64,000 bases of DNA, from the NCBI RefSeq assembly GCF_963576675.1, contig NC_088918.1, forward strand, positions 34,877,501 through 34,941,500, in the 5' to 3' direction. The translations under genes and the position numbers were made by a program. Below, piece after piece: positions 22,559-35,700 of the stretch; the stretch's first letter is position 1, and the number at the start of each line of letters is the position of its first letter. The DNA comes from Euphorbia lathyris (taxonomy: Eukaryota > Streptophyta > Magnoliopsida > Malpighiales > Euphorbiaceae). The notes below the pieces were generated by a model, which did not search any database, was not told the DNA's origin, and saw nothing but the letters and a program-made list of their open reading frames with translations.

Positions 22559-24891
22559 CTACAGGCGCAGAACTTGCACATCCGAATTATCCTTGCGAAG
22601 ATAAAGCTTGAGGCGGTGCCCGTTTACTCTTTGGGTGATCCCATCTTTTCCCTCGATTTCAACCATTCCGGAGGGGTGTGCATTGATAACTGAAAATGGT
22701 CCATACCATCTACTTTTGAGTTTGCCAGGGAAGAATTTCAATCGGGAGTTGTATAGCAGTACTTGATCACCTATCTGGAAGGTTTTATTTTGTACTTTCC
22801 TATCATGCACCCTTTTGGTTCGTTCTTTGTATAACTTGGCATTCTCGTAAGAATTTTACCGGAGCTCATCCAGTTCATGTAGCTGAGTTAATCGTAGGTC
22901 ACTTTGTAGTTCGCGATGTCTGCAAACCAGGGAAGAGTTTTTACCGAATATAATGTTTTGCCCGGAAATACCTCCTTGATCTCCTCATGTTCTAAGGGTT
23001 GCTGATCTGACTCTAACCTGGATAGGTGATCTGCTATCACGTTTTCCACTCCTTTCTTATCTTTGATCTCGATGTCAAATTCCTGAAGTAGTAAAATCCA
23101 GCGGATCAGCCTAGGTTTTGCGTATTGCTTACTCATCAAATATCTTAAAGCTGCATAGTCAGTAAAAACAATCACCTTAGATAGCACCAAATAAGATCTA
23201 AATTTGTCAAAGGCAAAAACTACAGCTAGCAATTCCTTTTCAGTTATTGAATAATTCTGTTGTGCATCATTTAAGGTTTTGCTAGCATAGAAGATTGGGT
23301 GAAAAATTTTATCCACCCTCTGCCCAAGACAGGCTCCTACAGCTAGATCGCTGGCATCACACATTAATTTAAAGGGAAAGGACCAATCCGGGCTTACCAT
23401 AACAGGTGCTTCAATTAATTTCTTTTTCAATAATTTAAAAGCAGACATACATTATTCATTAAAATTAAAATCAGCATCCTTTAGTAATAATTGAGTGAGG
23501 GGTTTAGTGATTTTTGAAAAATCCTTTATGAATCGCCTATAAAACCCTGCATGTCCTAAAAAGCTCCTAACCAATTTAACATTGGTGGGAGGAGGGAAAA
23601 GACTAAATGACTGAGAATTCTTCACCACCCACGACATAAACGAATACCCCTGTGGCTTCTCATTCTTTTCATGCTGAGGCGCAAGCGGCAGAACCCATCC
23701 AAAGCTTCGTGTCGCGGCTGCTCCATTCCGTCGCGGTCTCATGAACTTAACTTCCTTGCCTTCCCGCGCGCGAACCCCGTTCCGATCATGGAATAGATGA
23801 AATAAATCAAAAAATGGATTTTTGTTCAAGCAAGATCTTTGGCTTTGGCATCTCACCCGAAGAAAAGCCTCCTCGTAGTCTTCGACCACTTTTCTTCTTT
23901 CTCGCACTATTAATTAGAGACCAGGGAACGCTGTTTTTCATGGCTGATAAAAGCCAATCTCTAAAAGGTTGGGATAGAGGTTTTGAGGCTGATTACGAGG
24001 TTACGAGGTCAAAGTCAAAACAATAGGAAGCTAAAAGCTATTAGGATTACTTCAAAAAAAAAAGCTATTAGGATACAAAGCTTCTATTTACCCCGAACGT
24101 AAAAGCTTCTCTTTCTCCTTCAATTACGCTCTTTCTCCAAATAAGCTATTTATCCCTTGCTCCAAGGCTGTGATGCCACAATAAAATGGGCCAAGTTACT
24201 AGTCTTATCTCTTTTCTCGTTGGTCGAGCTCACTACCTCCACCATACGCACCTAGACATTAGACCAATTGTGGCTGGCCCCACATCACAGTTTCAAGAAT
24301 GCCTGGTACTAAAGTGTAATAAGTAATGAAAGGCAGTCGAAGTGTTCATCGACAGCATTGAAGAAGAAGGAATTTTTTTTATTGGATTGATCGAGCCGAG
24401 TAAAGGAAGGAATTTAGAGTGAAAGAAGATCACCTCAATTTTTGCCGGATCGACCTCAATCCCTTTTCCCGACACCTTGTGTCCCAACACTATACAATTT
24501 TGGACCATAAACTGGCACTTTTTCCAATTAAGTGCCAAGTTTTTATCTCCACAACGTTCTAAGACTCGGTCCAGATTTTCAAGACATTGGTCAAAAGTAG
24601 GTCCTACAACATTAAAATCATCCATAAAAATCTCTAGGAACTCTTCAACCATGTCAGAAAACATAGCCATCATGCAGCGTTGGAATGTGGCAGGAGCATT
24701 ACATAATCCGAAAGGCATCCGCCTATATGAAAAAGTTCCATAGGGACAAATGAATGTGGTTTTCTCTTGGTCCAAAGGGTCCACAGGAATTTGCATATAA
24801 CCGGACAACCCGTCTAGAGTGCAGAAAAATTCATGCCCTGCCAAACGTTCCAACATTTGATCGATAAATGGTAAAGGAAAGTGGTCTTTAT
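22559..24891 (-). pseudogene. gypsy pol, second half: RT rest, RNase H, integrase tail
   Basis: Reading from 24891 down: RT from DHFPLPFIDQM with the FMDDF active site, to about 24430 (AKIEVI). Then comes an unrelated insert (23600-24425). RT/RNase H resume with [15 protein letters not shown], pass TAA 23452-23454 and give RNase H ([29 protein letters not shown]). At about 22905 the frame jumps from ADIANY to an integrase C-terminal part ([15 protein letters not shown] 22856-22858, then [17 protein letters not shown]), ending 22559. The HHCC finger and catalytic core of integrase are missing, so this copy could not integrate by itself. Confidence 0.9.
23600..24425. other. Foreign insert in gypsy pol, possibly organelle DNA
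   Basis: Gypsy homology stops at about 24430 and resumes at about 23592. The intervening 0.8 kb has a different base composition and no terminal repeats. Both borders carry AAAG, which fits end-joining at microhomology rather than transposition. The style (GAAGAAGAAGGAATTT, CGAAGAAAAGCCTCC and other purine-rich runs) reminds me of plant mitochondrial spacer DNA, but I recognise no gene. Confidence 0.4.
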
Positions 24892-27295
24892 TGTTAAAAC
24901 ACCTTTCCACATGATTTTGATTTGACAAAATTATTTATGTGAATGATAAAAATATTCCAACACATTAAATTTAAATGCTTTAATTTATTCACACTAATGT
25001 GTTTGTTCAATGATGAGTTAATTGATTTATAAGACACTAAGGCCCTGTTCTTTATCACTTAATTTCAGTAACAATCAGTTCAGTTCAGTTCAGTTCAATT
25101 TAGTTCAGTTCAATTCAGTTCAGTTCAATTCAATTCAGTTCAGTTCAGTTCAATTCAGCATTCAGTTTCAGCATCCAGTTTCAGCATTCAGTTTCAGTAT
25201 TCAGTAATTTATCATTATTTATTATATTATAATTATTTATATATAATTTATTATAATTATAATTATTATTTATCTATAATTTATCATTATTTATTATTAT
25301 TATTATTATTTATAGTTTATCATTATCCATAAATTAGATAAAAGTCAAGAAATGATAGTTTATTAAAGTATATATGGTTTAATAAAAAAAAATAAAACTA
25401 AAGTATGCATCCATATTTAAAAATTAGGAATTGCATTCATATTATAAATTATTTCTCAAATTTATCCAATTTATCAATGTTAGGGATAAAATTCCACCAT
25501 TTTAGACGTTAGAGGTAAAATTACTCCTGACCCAAAACGTTATTTTTGCACTTTAACCCTTAATTAAAATAAAAAGTTAAGAGTTTGTATTCATATGAAG
25601 ATTTGTATTTAATTTCATAGGCTTTTAAATTATATATAAATTTGTGTTTGTATGTAATTTGTATTTTTAATTTAAATTAGACTTATTTTTATTTAATTTC
25701 ATAGGCTTTTATCGAGCCAAGATTTTATCAACCCGGACTTTTATTTGATATTCAATTTAGTTTTATCTTTAATAATATATTTATTTATTATTGATATTAT
25801 TGAATTTATTAGAACCATTATTATTATTATAAGTTCATTAATGTCCAATATTATCATGAAAATTATTTTAAAGTCTAATATCATCATTATTGTTAAGTTT
25901 GGTTAAGTTCGGTAGCATTCAGTTAAGTTCAGTAGCATTCAGTTAAGTCCAGTATTCAGTAGTATTCAGTTAAATTCAGTTCAGTATTCAGTAGTATTCA
26001 GTTCAGTTCAATTCAATTCAGTTCAGTTCAGTTCAGTTCAATTCAGTTAAGTTCAATTCAGTTCAGTTCAGTTCAATTCAGTTTTTTTCAGCGATAAAGA
26101 ACAGAGCCTAAGAAAAAAAGCCTAAAGGCCCATAAGAGGAAGTCAAGCCCAAGTCAACAGATTAAGACCTCACGGCCCAGGAAGACAAAACGCAGTCGTA
26201 TCAAGTAAAACGCCAGCTCAGCATGAAGAAGGATCGAGAAGCCTTCGACCAAATAGCTTCAAGATGAAGCTGCTGAGTTAAGCGACAAGGTAGTCAGGCC
26301 AGCGGCAGAACAGAACCAACTTAGAGACAAAGTATTTCTACTTTAGGTAAAGCTCAGAAGACGCAGTAAGCTGTCTGGAAGACTTTACTATAAATGTCGA
26401 AACAGTTCTGTTCATCTAACGAAAAGCTGCTGAGCACTGCCGTAGACAGAAGATGCAAGAATCTCATTAGCCAACGACACTGAGCACGTCCTGAGTGAAA
26501 GCGACAGGAAGCCGTTAGCCTCCAACAGTTATTTCGAAATTCGAAATCACCGGTGCTTGAAGTGTCACTATAAATAGGCCTTTCAAATGCTTCATTCGAT
26601 GCAGATCTTCAATCAAGTCGAAACGCTGACCAAATTCATACTTGAAGTTCTGTGAGAAAAGCAAAGCAAATCTTACACCAATTCCAATCATTGTGTAAAA
26701 GTCTAGAGTGATTTTATTCATCTAAAGTGTCTTAGCAATTGTTGTTTAGGACAAACACTTATCATTTCTAGAAGAATAGAAAGGAGAAGCTGAGTACTCG
26801 GTTATAGTACTCAGCGGTAGTTATAGGAGTGAGTAGAGGAATAGAGGAAGGTACTCTTATATACTCAGCTTCTGTTGTAAAAGGTTTCATGCTCTACCTT
26901 TAAAGAGCTCAGTAGAGGATTCAAAAAGATCGGAACGAGTTCCGGAGACTGGACGTAGGCGGAGAGGCCGAACCAGGATATGTCTGCTGAGTAACATATT
27001 TCTAACCTTTAAACTCCTTTATATATTGCTTGTTATAAAACTGACTAAGTAACAAACTCACATTGAGTTGAGTGCACTAAGAAGCTGAGTTCAAGAATAG
27101 ACTTAAGTGCTATCTTCTGACTCAAGGAAAGAAACAGACTTAGTCACCAGTTGACTAAGCTTGTGTCTTAAAACTACTTAGCGCCGCTGTGTAAACCTTT
27201 TATCAAAGAAAAGAAGTCAGCCTTAACGGACAAAATTTTAAATAGTCCTATCCCCCCCTTTGGAATTAACCTTGTTACGTTACACGGGACCAACA
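24892..27295 (+). repeat. 5' LTR of the copia element, split by a Harbinger-type insertion
   Basis: It starts TGTTAAAACACC and ends GGGACCAACA. A TATA-like CTATAAATA lies at 26568-26576, matched at 36869-36877 in the other LTR. The 25041-26108 insert is absent from the 3' LTR, so it came after the copia inserted. Confidence 0.93.
25041..26108. mobile_element. PIF/Harbinger (Tourist-like) element with pentamer arrays
   Basis: It starts GGCCCTGTTCTTTATC and ends GATAAAGAACAGAGCC, inverted repeats of the PIF/Harbinger type. TAA lies on both sides (25038-25040, 26109-26111), the expected 3 bp duplication, and the uninterrupted site is seen in the 3' LTR at about 36408. Both sub-terminal regions are arrays of CAGTT / TTCAG pentamers in the same orientation. 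The AT-rich interior has no transposase. Confidence 0.88.
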
Positions 27296-27297
27296 AG

Positions 27298-27311
27298 TGG
27301 TATCAAAGCTT
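27298..27311 (+). other. Primer binding site of the copia element
   Basis: TGGTATCAAAGCTT begins 2 bases after the LTR end. It matches the initiator-Met tRNA type PBS (TGGTATCAGAGC) with one change. Confidence 0.85.
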
Positions 27312-27348
27312 AAAAGCTCACTGAGCAATATATAACTATCTTGAGCTG

Positions 27349-29100
27349 GTGCCCGCAATGGCTGAGAATAGCACTCGTTTCCTCCTAGGAAATCAGACAA
27401 CTCAGATTCTTCCTGAGGGACTGTCCATTACTCGGCCTCCTCTGTTCTTCGGGTCTAACTACACCTTTTGGAAGAACAGAATGAAAAACTTCATTCAGGC
27501 AACAAATATGAGTGCATGGCTTTCTATAGTTCAAGGCCCATTTGTTCCTGTTGAAACTGTTGACGACCAAACGGTTGTTAAAGCTGAGACTAAGTGGACA
27601 GAAGATGACCTCAAGAAGCTACAAAACCATGCTTCGGCTATAAATATGCTTCATTGTGCGTTAGATGCTGCAGAGTACAATAAAATTTCAGGTTGTGAGT
27701 CAGCATAGGAAATCTGGAAGAAACTGGAGGTCACCTACGAAGGAACCAACAAAGTTAAGGAGTCCAAGGTGAACCAGCACATGAGGTTGTACGAGCTGTT
27801 TGAAATGAATGATGATGAAGGAATCTATGAAATGAACTCAAGATTCACAAACATTATCAACGAGCTCAAAAGACTTGGCAAGATCTTTACTGAGGAAGAG
27901 CAAGTCAAGAAGATACTGAGGAGTCTTCCCAAAAGCTGGCAAGCCAAGAAAACTTCTGTTGAGGAAGCTCAAGACTTGACCACCTACAAATATGATGAAC
28001 TCATTGGATCTCTGCTGACCCATGAGATCTCAATGAAGAACTTCGAGGTGAAGGAGAAGTCTGAGGATAAGAAGCAAAAGTCTCTTGTCATGAAAGCTGA
28101 CTCCACTGATGGGAGCTCAACAGACGATGAAGAAATGACCATGTTCACTAGAAAAATGAAAAGGCTGTTCAGAAAAAATGACAAATATTCCAAGAAGCCT
28201 TACAAGAAATTTGACAAGTACAAAGCTGAGTCCAGCGAAAGCAAGTACAAGAAGGACGGCTCAAAGCCCATCACATGCTTTGAATGTCATCAAACTGGCC
28301 ATATCAAATCAAGCTGTCCTACCTTGAGGAAGGAAAAGAGGAACATCAAGAAGGCAACGGTGGTAACCTGGAGTGACAGTGATGAGTCATCATCATCAAA
28401 AGCTGATGCCACTGAGTCAACAAAGATTTGTTTCATGGCTGATGAGCTTACGGAGCCTTGTGTTTCTGAGCATGGTGACCCCTCCATTGCATTTGACGAT
28501 GAGGCACACTCAACTGAGGTAATATCACTACCCCTGCTCAGAAATGAAATGATAAATGCCCTGAGTGACCTCTACACACTTATCAAAAAGTGTAACAAGA
28601 AGGTTAGAGCACTCAGCAGGCGATGTGACGAGATTGAAGAGGTCAAACTCAGTGACCTTCGATATCTTTTCCAAGACAACTCAACTTTGCATAGCAACAT
28701 AGAAACTATGCATAAGTTTGTCTCTGAGGTCCAATCAGATTCTAAGAAACTGAGAAAGGACGTCACATATATTCAAAATCAATTTAAGGTTCCGAATAAA
28801 AGAAATATTTCTTTGAATACTTAGTACCGAAGTACTAGTCAGCAGAGATGGAATCCTCAGCGGAATGTCCAGTGTGACTTCTGTGGGAAGAAAGGACACA
28901 CCACAAAGGTGTGCTGGCATACTCAGCACTGGGGTGCTGACCAGTCAGTGAGATATCCCAAACGGAAGGTCAGTTATGACTTCTGTGGAAAAAATGGACA
29001 CACTGTCTAAGTGTGTCGTCATAAGATTAAATATGATGCTTTACCTGCCGAGCCAAACAAACAAGGACCCAAAAAGACTTGGGTACCTAAAGATAACTAG
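27349..29100 (+). pseudogene. Sirevirus-like gag (nucleocapsid with three zinc knuckles)
   Basis: ATG 27349 opens a copia-type Gag (PPLFFGSNYTFWKNRM near its start; EIWKKLEVTYEG, MRLYELFEM). Stops lie in the same frame at 27706-27708, 28822-28824 and 29008-29010; the last, 29098-29100, may be the natural end. The CCHC knuckles are CFECHQTGHIKSSC (from 28276), CDFCGKKGHTTKVC (from 28873) and a third copy near 28980 with its first Cys changed to Tyr. A long charged region lies between the Gag core and the knuckles. Gag packages the element RNA in virus-like particles. Confidence 0.88.
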
Positions 29101-29141
29101 CTATATTGTAGGTAAGCCTGAGGTGTGCTGAGAAGTCAAAG

Positions 29142-32100
29142 ATGTGGTACATTAACAGCGCATGCTCGAGGCATATGACTGGTGATGAAACTCAGTTCAT
29201 CACACTTATGCGTAAACGAGGTGGAAGTGTAAGTTTCGGAGACAACAAAAAGGGTAAGATAGTAGGGTCAGGAACCGTTGGTGGTAATCCTACTATTGAG
29301 TCAGTCTCCCTAGTTAGTGGACTTAAATATAACTTACTCAGCGTAGCTCAGCTATGTGATAACGGGAGAAAAGTTATATTTGATGACACTGGATGTAAAA
29401 TACTCGAGGGAAAAACAAATAAATTGATTTTAACTGCCCCTCGTATTGATAATGTCTTTATGCTGAATTTGGAAAAGAAAATTTCAAAAAATGTATGCTT
29501 AGTGTCAAAGGAAGAAAATTCCTGGCTATGGCACATGAGACTTGGTCATGTAAGCATGGATCTCCTGGCCAAACTAGCAAGAAAGTAATTAGTTGAGGGA
29601 CTGCCAGAACTTAAGTTCGAAAAGGAACAATTATGCAATGCTTGTCAGGCTGGAAAACAAATTAAAACATCTTTTTATAGTAAAAACATTGTCTCAACCA
29701 AGCGTCCACTCGAGTTGATACACTTGGATCTCTTCGGACCAGTCCAGCCGCTGAGCTTGGGTGGTAGGAGATTTTCCTTGGTCATTGTAGATGACTTTTC
29801 TCGGTACACTTGGATCATCTTGCTGAGTAGCAAGGATGAAACCTTTGAGACGTTTTCAACATTAGTAAGAAAACTTGAAAATGATAAAGACCTAAAGTTG
29901 GCTCACATCCGAAGTGATAATGGTGGAGAATTCAAAAACCAACAGTTTGTTGAATTCTGTGGAGCCATCGGCATTGACCATAATTTTTCTGCTCCTAGAA
30001 CGCCTCAACAGAATGGGGTGGTTGAGAGGAAAAACAGAACCCTGGTTGAAATAGCCAGGACAATGCTGAGTGAGCATAGGCTTCCAAAGTACTTTTGGGG
30101 AGAAGCTGTCAACACAGCTTGCTACATACTTAATAGGGCTCTAGTCAGACCCATATTAAAGAAGACTCCTTACGAACTTTGGAAGGACGAAAACCCAACA
30201 TTGGATACTTTCGTGCCTTCGGCTGTAAATGTTTCATTCTAAATACTAAAGACAGCCTTGCTAAGTTTGATTCAAAAGCTGATGAAGCTATCTTTTTAGG
30301 CTACTCAACAAACAACAAAGCATATAGAGTTTTCAATAAATGAACTCAGGTCTTAGAAGAGTCAGTACACGTTGAGTTCGATGAAACTAACCCTACAGGA
30401 AAAGACAAGTAGCTGACTGAGGATGATCCATACTCAACACCTACTGACCAAGAAACAGCCGCTGAGTCACTACCTCAAGGGCTGACCAAAGGTAAAAGCG
30501 AAACTCAAATTGTTTTCACTGACCAATCTATACCTGCAGAGATTGTTGAAACACAACCAGCTCAAGACATCACTCTACCAAAAGAGATCAGAATACCAAG
30601 AGGACACTCAGAGAGTGCCATTCTTGATGCTGCTGAAAACACCCTGATGATAAGAAATCAACTCAGAAGATACCTCAGCAACGTAGCATTCGTCTCAGTT
30701 CAGGAACCAAAGAACTTCTCTGAAGCTGAGCACGATGAGTTCTGGATGAGTGCAATGCAAGAAGAACTTGATCAGTTCAGAAGAAATGAAGTATGGGACT
30801 TAGTGCCAAATCCAAGAAGCCAGAAGACCATATGAACAAGATGGGTCTTCCACAACAAGCTAGATGAACAAGGGAACGTGGTCAGGAACAAAGCAAGACT
30901 TGTAGCTCAGTGTTATAGTCAGCAAGAAGGTATTGACTACGGTGAGACCTTCGCCCCAGTGGCAAGGCTAGAGGCTATAAGAATTTTATGTGCATATGCA
31001 AGTTATATGAACTTTAAATTATTTCAAATGGATGTTAAGAGTGCATTCCTTAATGGAGTTATAAACGAGGAAGTCTATGTTAATCAGCCTCCAGGGTTTG
31101 AGGATCCCAAGTTCCCAAACCACGTTTATAAACTAAAAAAGGCTCTGTATGGTCTCAAGCAAGCACCACGTGCTTGGTATGAGAGGCTGACCAGTTTCCT
31201 GCTGACTAGAAATTATGTCAGAGGTAAAGCTGATACAACCTTATTCATTAAGAGGAAGGGTAAAGATACCCTACTAGCTCAGATATATGTTGATGACATT
31301 ATTTTTGGTGCCACTAATGAGTCCATGTGCAAGGAATTTAGTAAGCAGATGCAGACTGAGTTTGAAATGTCAATGATGGGAGAACTCAACTTCTTCCTTG
31401 GACTTCAAATCAAACAAGGGAAAAATGGCATCTTCATTAGTCAAACTAAGTATGCTAAGGAGATATTAAAGAAGTATGAACTTGAGAACTGCAAGTCAAT
31501 ATCTACCCCTATGGGCACTGACACTGTCCTTTGCGCTGACGAAAATGGTAAGTCAGTAGACAGCAAATTGTACCGAGGTATGATTGGCTCTCTACTCTAC
31601 TTAACTGCTAGTAGGCCGGACATTCAGTTCTCAGTATGTTATTGTGCTAGATATCAATCTAACCCTAAGGAATCTCATTACATAGCTGTAAAAAGAATCC
31701 TTAGATATTTGCAAGGCTTAGTGAATGCAAGTTTATGGTATCCCAATACTTATGATTTCACACTCATTGGATACACTGACGCTGACTACGGACGAGACAA
31801 GCTTGAACGAAAAAGCACCTCAGGAGGATGTCACTTCCTTGGAAGCTGTCTTGTGTCTTGGTTCAGTAAGAAGCAGTCGTCAGTAGCCCTGTCAAACACT
31901 GAAGCTGAGTACATTGCTGCTGGAAGCTGTGTTGCTCAAGTCCTCTGGATTAAGCAACAGCTAGAAGATTATGGCGTTCAGACTAAAACAATTGAAGTCA
32001 AATGTGACAACAAGAGTGTCATTGACCTATCAAAGAACCCAATCCAGCACAGCTGGATGAAGCACGTCAGCATAAGACATCACTTCATTAGAGATCATGT

Positions 32101-32233
32101 ACTCAAGGGAGAGATCAAGCTGACCTATGTCCCAACGGATGAGCAGCTTGCTGATATCTTCACAAAGCCGCTGGCTCGTGAACAATTCAACATACTTAGA
32201 GAAGCCATTGGTATGTTTAATCATCTTCAATAA
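29142..32233 (+). pseudogene. Sirevirus-like pol: protease, integrase, RT, RNase H, broken
   Basis: Frame 3 from 29142: protease start where the usual catalytic Asp-Ser-Gly reads Asn-Ser-Ala (29154-29162). Then the GAG-pre-integrase region (LWHMRLGHV, NACQAGK) with TAA 29586-29588, and integrase (VDDFSRYTW, RSDNGGEF, TPQQNGVVERKNRT). At about 30217 the frame shifts to frame 2, with stops at 30341-30343, 30410-30412 and 30833-30835. RT follows ([22 protein letters not shown] at 31286-31297), then RNase H ([26 protein letters not shown]) to TAA 32231-32233. Close to the SIRE/Maximus lineage. Confidence 0.9.
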
Positions 32234-32610
32234 ATTCCAAGTATAATATGTGATATATGCATGCTGAGTTGATTACCATGTTGAGTGATTTGTGCTAAAT
32301 CAATAACTATTACATGCTGAGTAGATATACACGCTGAGCGGTTATCTTAAGCTGAGTTACTAAGCACACGAATAATTCCTTTGCGTAAAACTGACTACTC
32401 AGAACATTAAACATTTAGAATTTTTAACACTGAGTAAAGATCCGTTGCACAATTAATGCTACACACGCAAATTAAATAGCCACCTAGGATGACGTAAGCG
32501 CAATAATTAGAAAATACATGCGCCGATTGTGTCATAAATGCCAGAATCATTGTCGGTTGAGTATCTCGAGGTCAAACCGCCACCTCAACACTTCAGATCA
32601 ACTCGACACC

Positions 32611-32621
32611 TCTATAAATAG
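32611..32621 (+). promoter_or_regulatory. TATA-like box upstream of the extra ORF
   Basis: TCTATAAATAG lies 103 bp upstream of ATG 32724. A CT-rich leader without other strong features follows, a layout like an ordinary plant promoter and 5'UTR. It is inside the element, 380 bp after the pol stop. Confidence 0.45.
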
Positions 32622-32723
32622 TGGATGAATTCCCACTTGTACCTCTTTACGCTTAGAAATTTCTGGTATTCAAATCCTCTCTTTTCTAAAATTCCCAAAA
32701 CCTCTCAAATTTCTCTGAAAATC

Positions 32724-35700
32724 ATGTCGGATTCTCAGAATCTCTCTAGAGGCGGTTACAACGACAACCACTCCGATGAAAATCCATCGTACCAAACTGA
32801 GCAAGAACACGAGGAGACCTTAACTGAATCTCAAGAAGAAGTTCAGCATGATCATCCTAAGGTCACAACACCAAGCAAGAAACCCCACGTTGACCAAGCT
32901 ACCTCCTCGAAAGGGAAACAGAAGCAGGATAAGGGAAAGAAACCGATGGAACGTACCTACTCCTTAGTTTACAACAGTGTAAGGGGATATAAGGTTGACC
33001 ACTCCCGTTGGTTCTCGAAGGGATTTGTGGAAGTTGAGCAACCCTTCTGTGAGTGGATCTCAAAGAACGGCTGGACCGAGCTGTTCTCGACTCGAGAAGC
33101 CACCTATCCTGAGTTAGTGAAGGAGTTCTACACTAACCTAAGAGCCGCTGATGATAACCGGGACTACATGGTCACCAAGGTTCAAGGGAAAGATATCTTC
33201 ATCAACCCTCCTTACCTTGCCAAACTGCTAAAACTAAAAACCGAAGGAGCTAAACTTCGAAAAATAGGTGACCACGAAAAAATTGACTATCCCACTGAGT
33301 TTTGCAAACCTGCCGGTCATGCCGGGGAAATCTCGAGTACCTCCATGGGTCAGAATCAAAAGATGGCCCATTACATACTAACCAACTTCCTCTTTCCAAA
33401 GGTCAACTCCACTTCCTCAGCGTTGAACTTCGAGCAGTGCTTCATCTGGCACATGTTGACCTACCAGCCGATCAACATGCCAGTCTTTCTAATCGGTGGT
33501 TTTCAAAGAAGTACTGGAAGGCTCCCTTATTACTAGAATCCTCAAAGACTATCAAGTGAATTTGGTTGAGGAAATTAATGTCTGGGGGACTGAAATTACC
33601 GCAGCTGCATTGTTCGGCTTGGTCTACGACCAATCGATTGTGCCCAAGAAAGGAAAAGGGGCCGCTGTTAAGGAAACTGAGGGGATGCTGACTAGAGAAG
33701 GAAAGAAAGTAAGGAAAGCTCAAGCTGATAAGCAAGACAGAAAGAGGAAAGATGTTCAAACCTCTTCCAAATACGCTGACGCTCCACCGAAAAAGATTCG
33801 GTTTGTGTCCAAGGGAACTAAGCCTCAATTTCAACAAGGTCAGGTTGGACCCAAGTCAGCAGAAAACCTCAAAAGGCAAGCTGAGCTCGAGGAAGAAGAA
33901 AAAAAGGACACTCTTGAGCAACCACTGAGAAAGAAGAAGAAGATCTCTTATGGGTTAAGTCCTATCGATGCACCCCCGCTTGACGTCGTTATCTCTGAAG
34001 ACTCACATTTCATGAGAAGTCAAGGCATTGATCTTGAGAAAACACCCACTAACCAAGATGAAGAAGAATTGGGTAATCTCGGAGGTCAGGTTGATGCTGA
34101 GGAGACAGCAGATGTTGAGCAACATGAAACAACCAACACTGAGCTGGTTGAAGAACAAGCTGAGCCAACAGCAAAGGATCATGCTGATCAAGAGGTAACT
34201 TCACCTTCTGACTCAATTGACTCTATTCAAGCTGACCCATCTCCTCCAAAGACTAAGAAATTGATGAGACTCAAGAAGAAGGCTCATAAATCCCCAGTCA
34301 TTGACCTTCTGGATGTCTCACCTCTACGGGATCCGATCACTGATCTCTCTGACTTGCAGTTCAAATTCTTCTCTAATCCAACTGAGTTTTCTCCACCAGA
34401 GCAACAGTAAAAGCAAGCCTCTGTTTCTCAGCCTAAGGAACATGCCGACTCAATTGCTACTCAAGGTCAAGATAATACCGAGCACATCCTCGAAGTCCCT
34501 GCTACTCAAAACATTGAGATAGCAAAGGAAACACCTGCTCAGGTCAGTGCTGAAACTCCTCAACCTCCTCAAACCAGTCAGCTTCAGCCTGACTCTGAGC
34601 AAGTAGATAATTCTGCCAATCACCCTCTTCCACATCCTCAAGTGCAAAATATCAACCAGTCAGCTTCTATTGGCAATCTGAACTCAAGACCAGTCGTTGA
34701 TCATGCCGGCACTTCCAATAATTAACTGAACCAAACACCACCTCCATCCGGTTCCACTCATATTCTGGCAACTGGGCCAAATAATGATGGATCCTACACT
34801 TATCTGAATGCCACTGAGTCTGGTCGAAGAATCATTGACTCAGCTCAAGCCCTACTCCAGGACCTTCATCATACCAATGCCGACGTCGCTGGGTCTATTC
34901 CTGTTGAGCCAACTCAACTTTCCTCTGTCACTCAGCTTCTCACAGAAATCAAAGGTCTTAAGGATCTTCTGAGTGTCATGACATCACTCCAGTCTCAACA
35001 GCCCAAGCAGGAATCAATAGTAAAGCTGGCCGAACTCCATCTGAAAATGGTCAATCACATAAACTCTCTCCAGGGTCAATTTCAAAACCTGTTAGCTGCG
35101 AACTCTATGTATGCAACTTCTGCTAAAGTTCATCAACTCTTTACCCAGCTTCACTCTGAGCAAGCCAAAACCAATGCTCAACTCTCTTCCTCCTCCCAAT
35201 GCTCCATTGAGCAAATTAGTGAGGTTGTCCGTCTACTCAACTTGAGTAAGGAAGAGATGGAAACTGGCCAACTCAAGACAAATGAGCTTCTGCAATACTC
35301 CCAATCCATCTTCAAACATGTGCGTCACACGAATGCTCAACGTCAGTATTATGACTCGGCTCTGCTTAAAATGTTTCATCAAGCTTATGCCATGCTGACT
35401 GACACTATCACCTAGGTTGGAAAGTCTCAAGAATACATTCTGAGTATGCTCAGTGCCTCGGTCAGGGTTCCCCGTTCTGTCTTGGATGATGGTGTTCCTG
35501 TTTTTGATGGTATAAATGAAAGCACGCGTAAGCTTAAGGCATTCTCTGTACGGTTAACTCATGCTGCCCTCAACGACACCTTCATTCCTCCTCCACCTGA
35601 TACTGGCAAAATGGGGGAGAAAGAACAAGCTGGTAGAACTCAGCATACAGGAGAAGCATCTGGCAGTCAGCAGAAACAAAAGGGAAAAGCCAAAGAGCAT

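Noticed and set aside
25022..25207. Open frame with repeated VQF/NSVQF motifs
   Set aside because: It is a read-through of the CAGTT pentamer array in the Harbinger-type element, not a gene.
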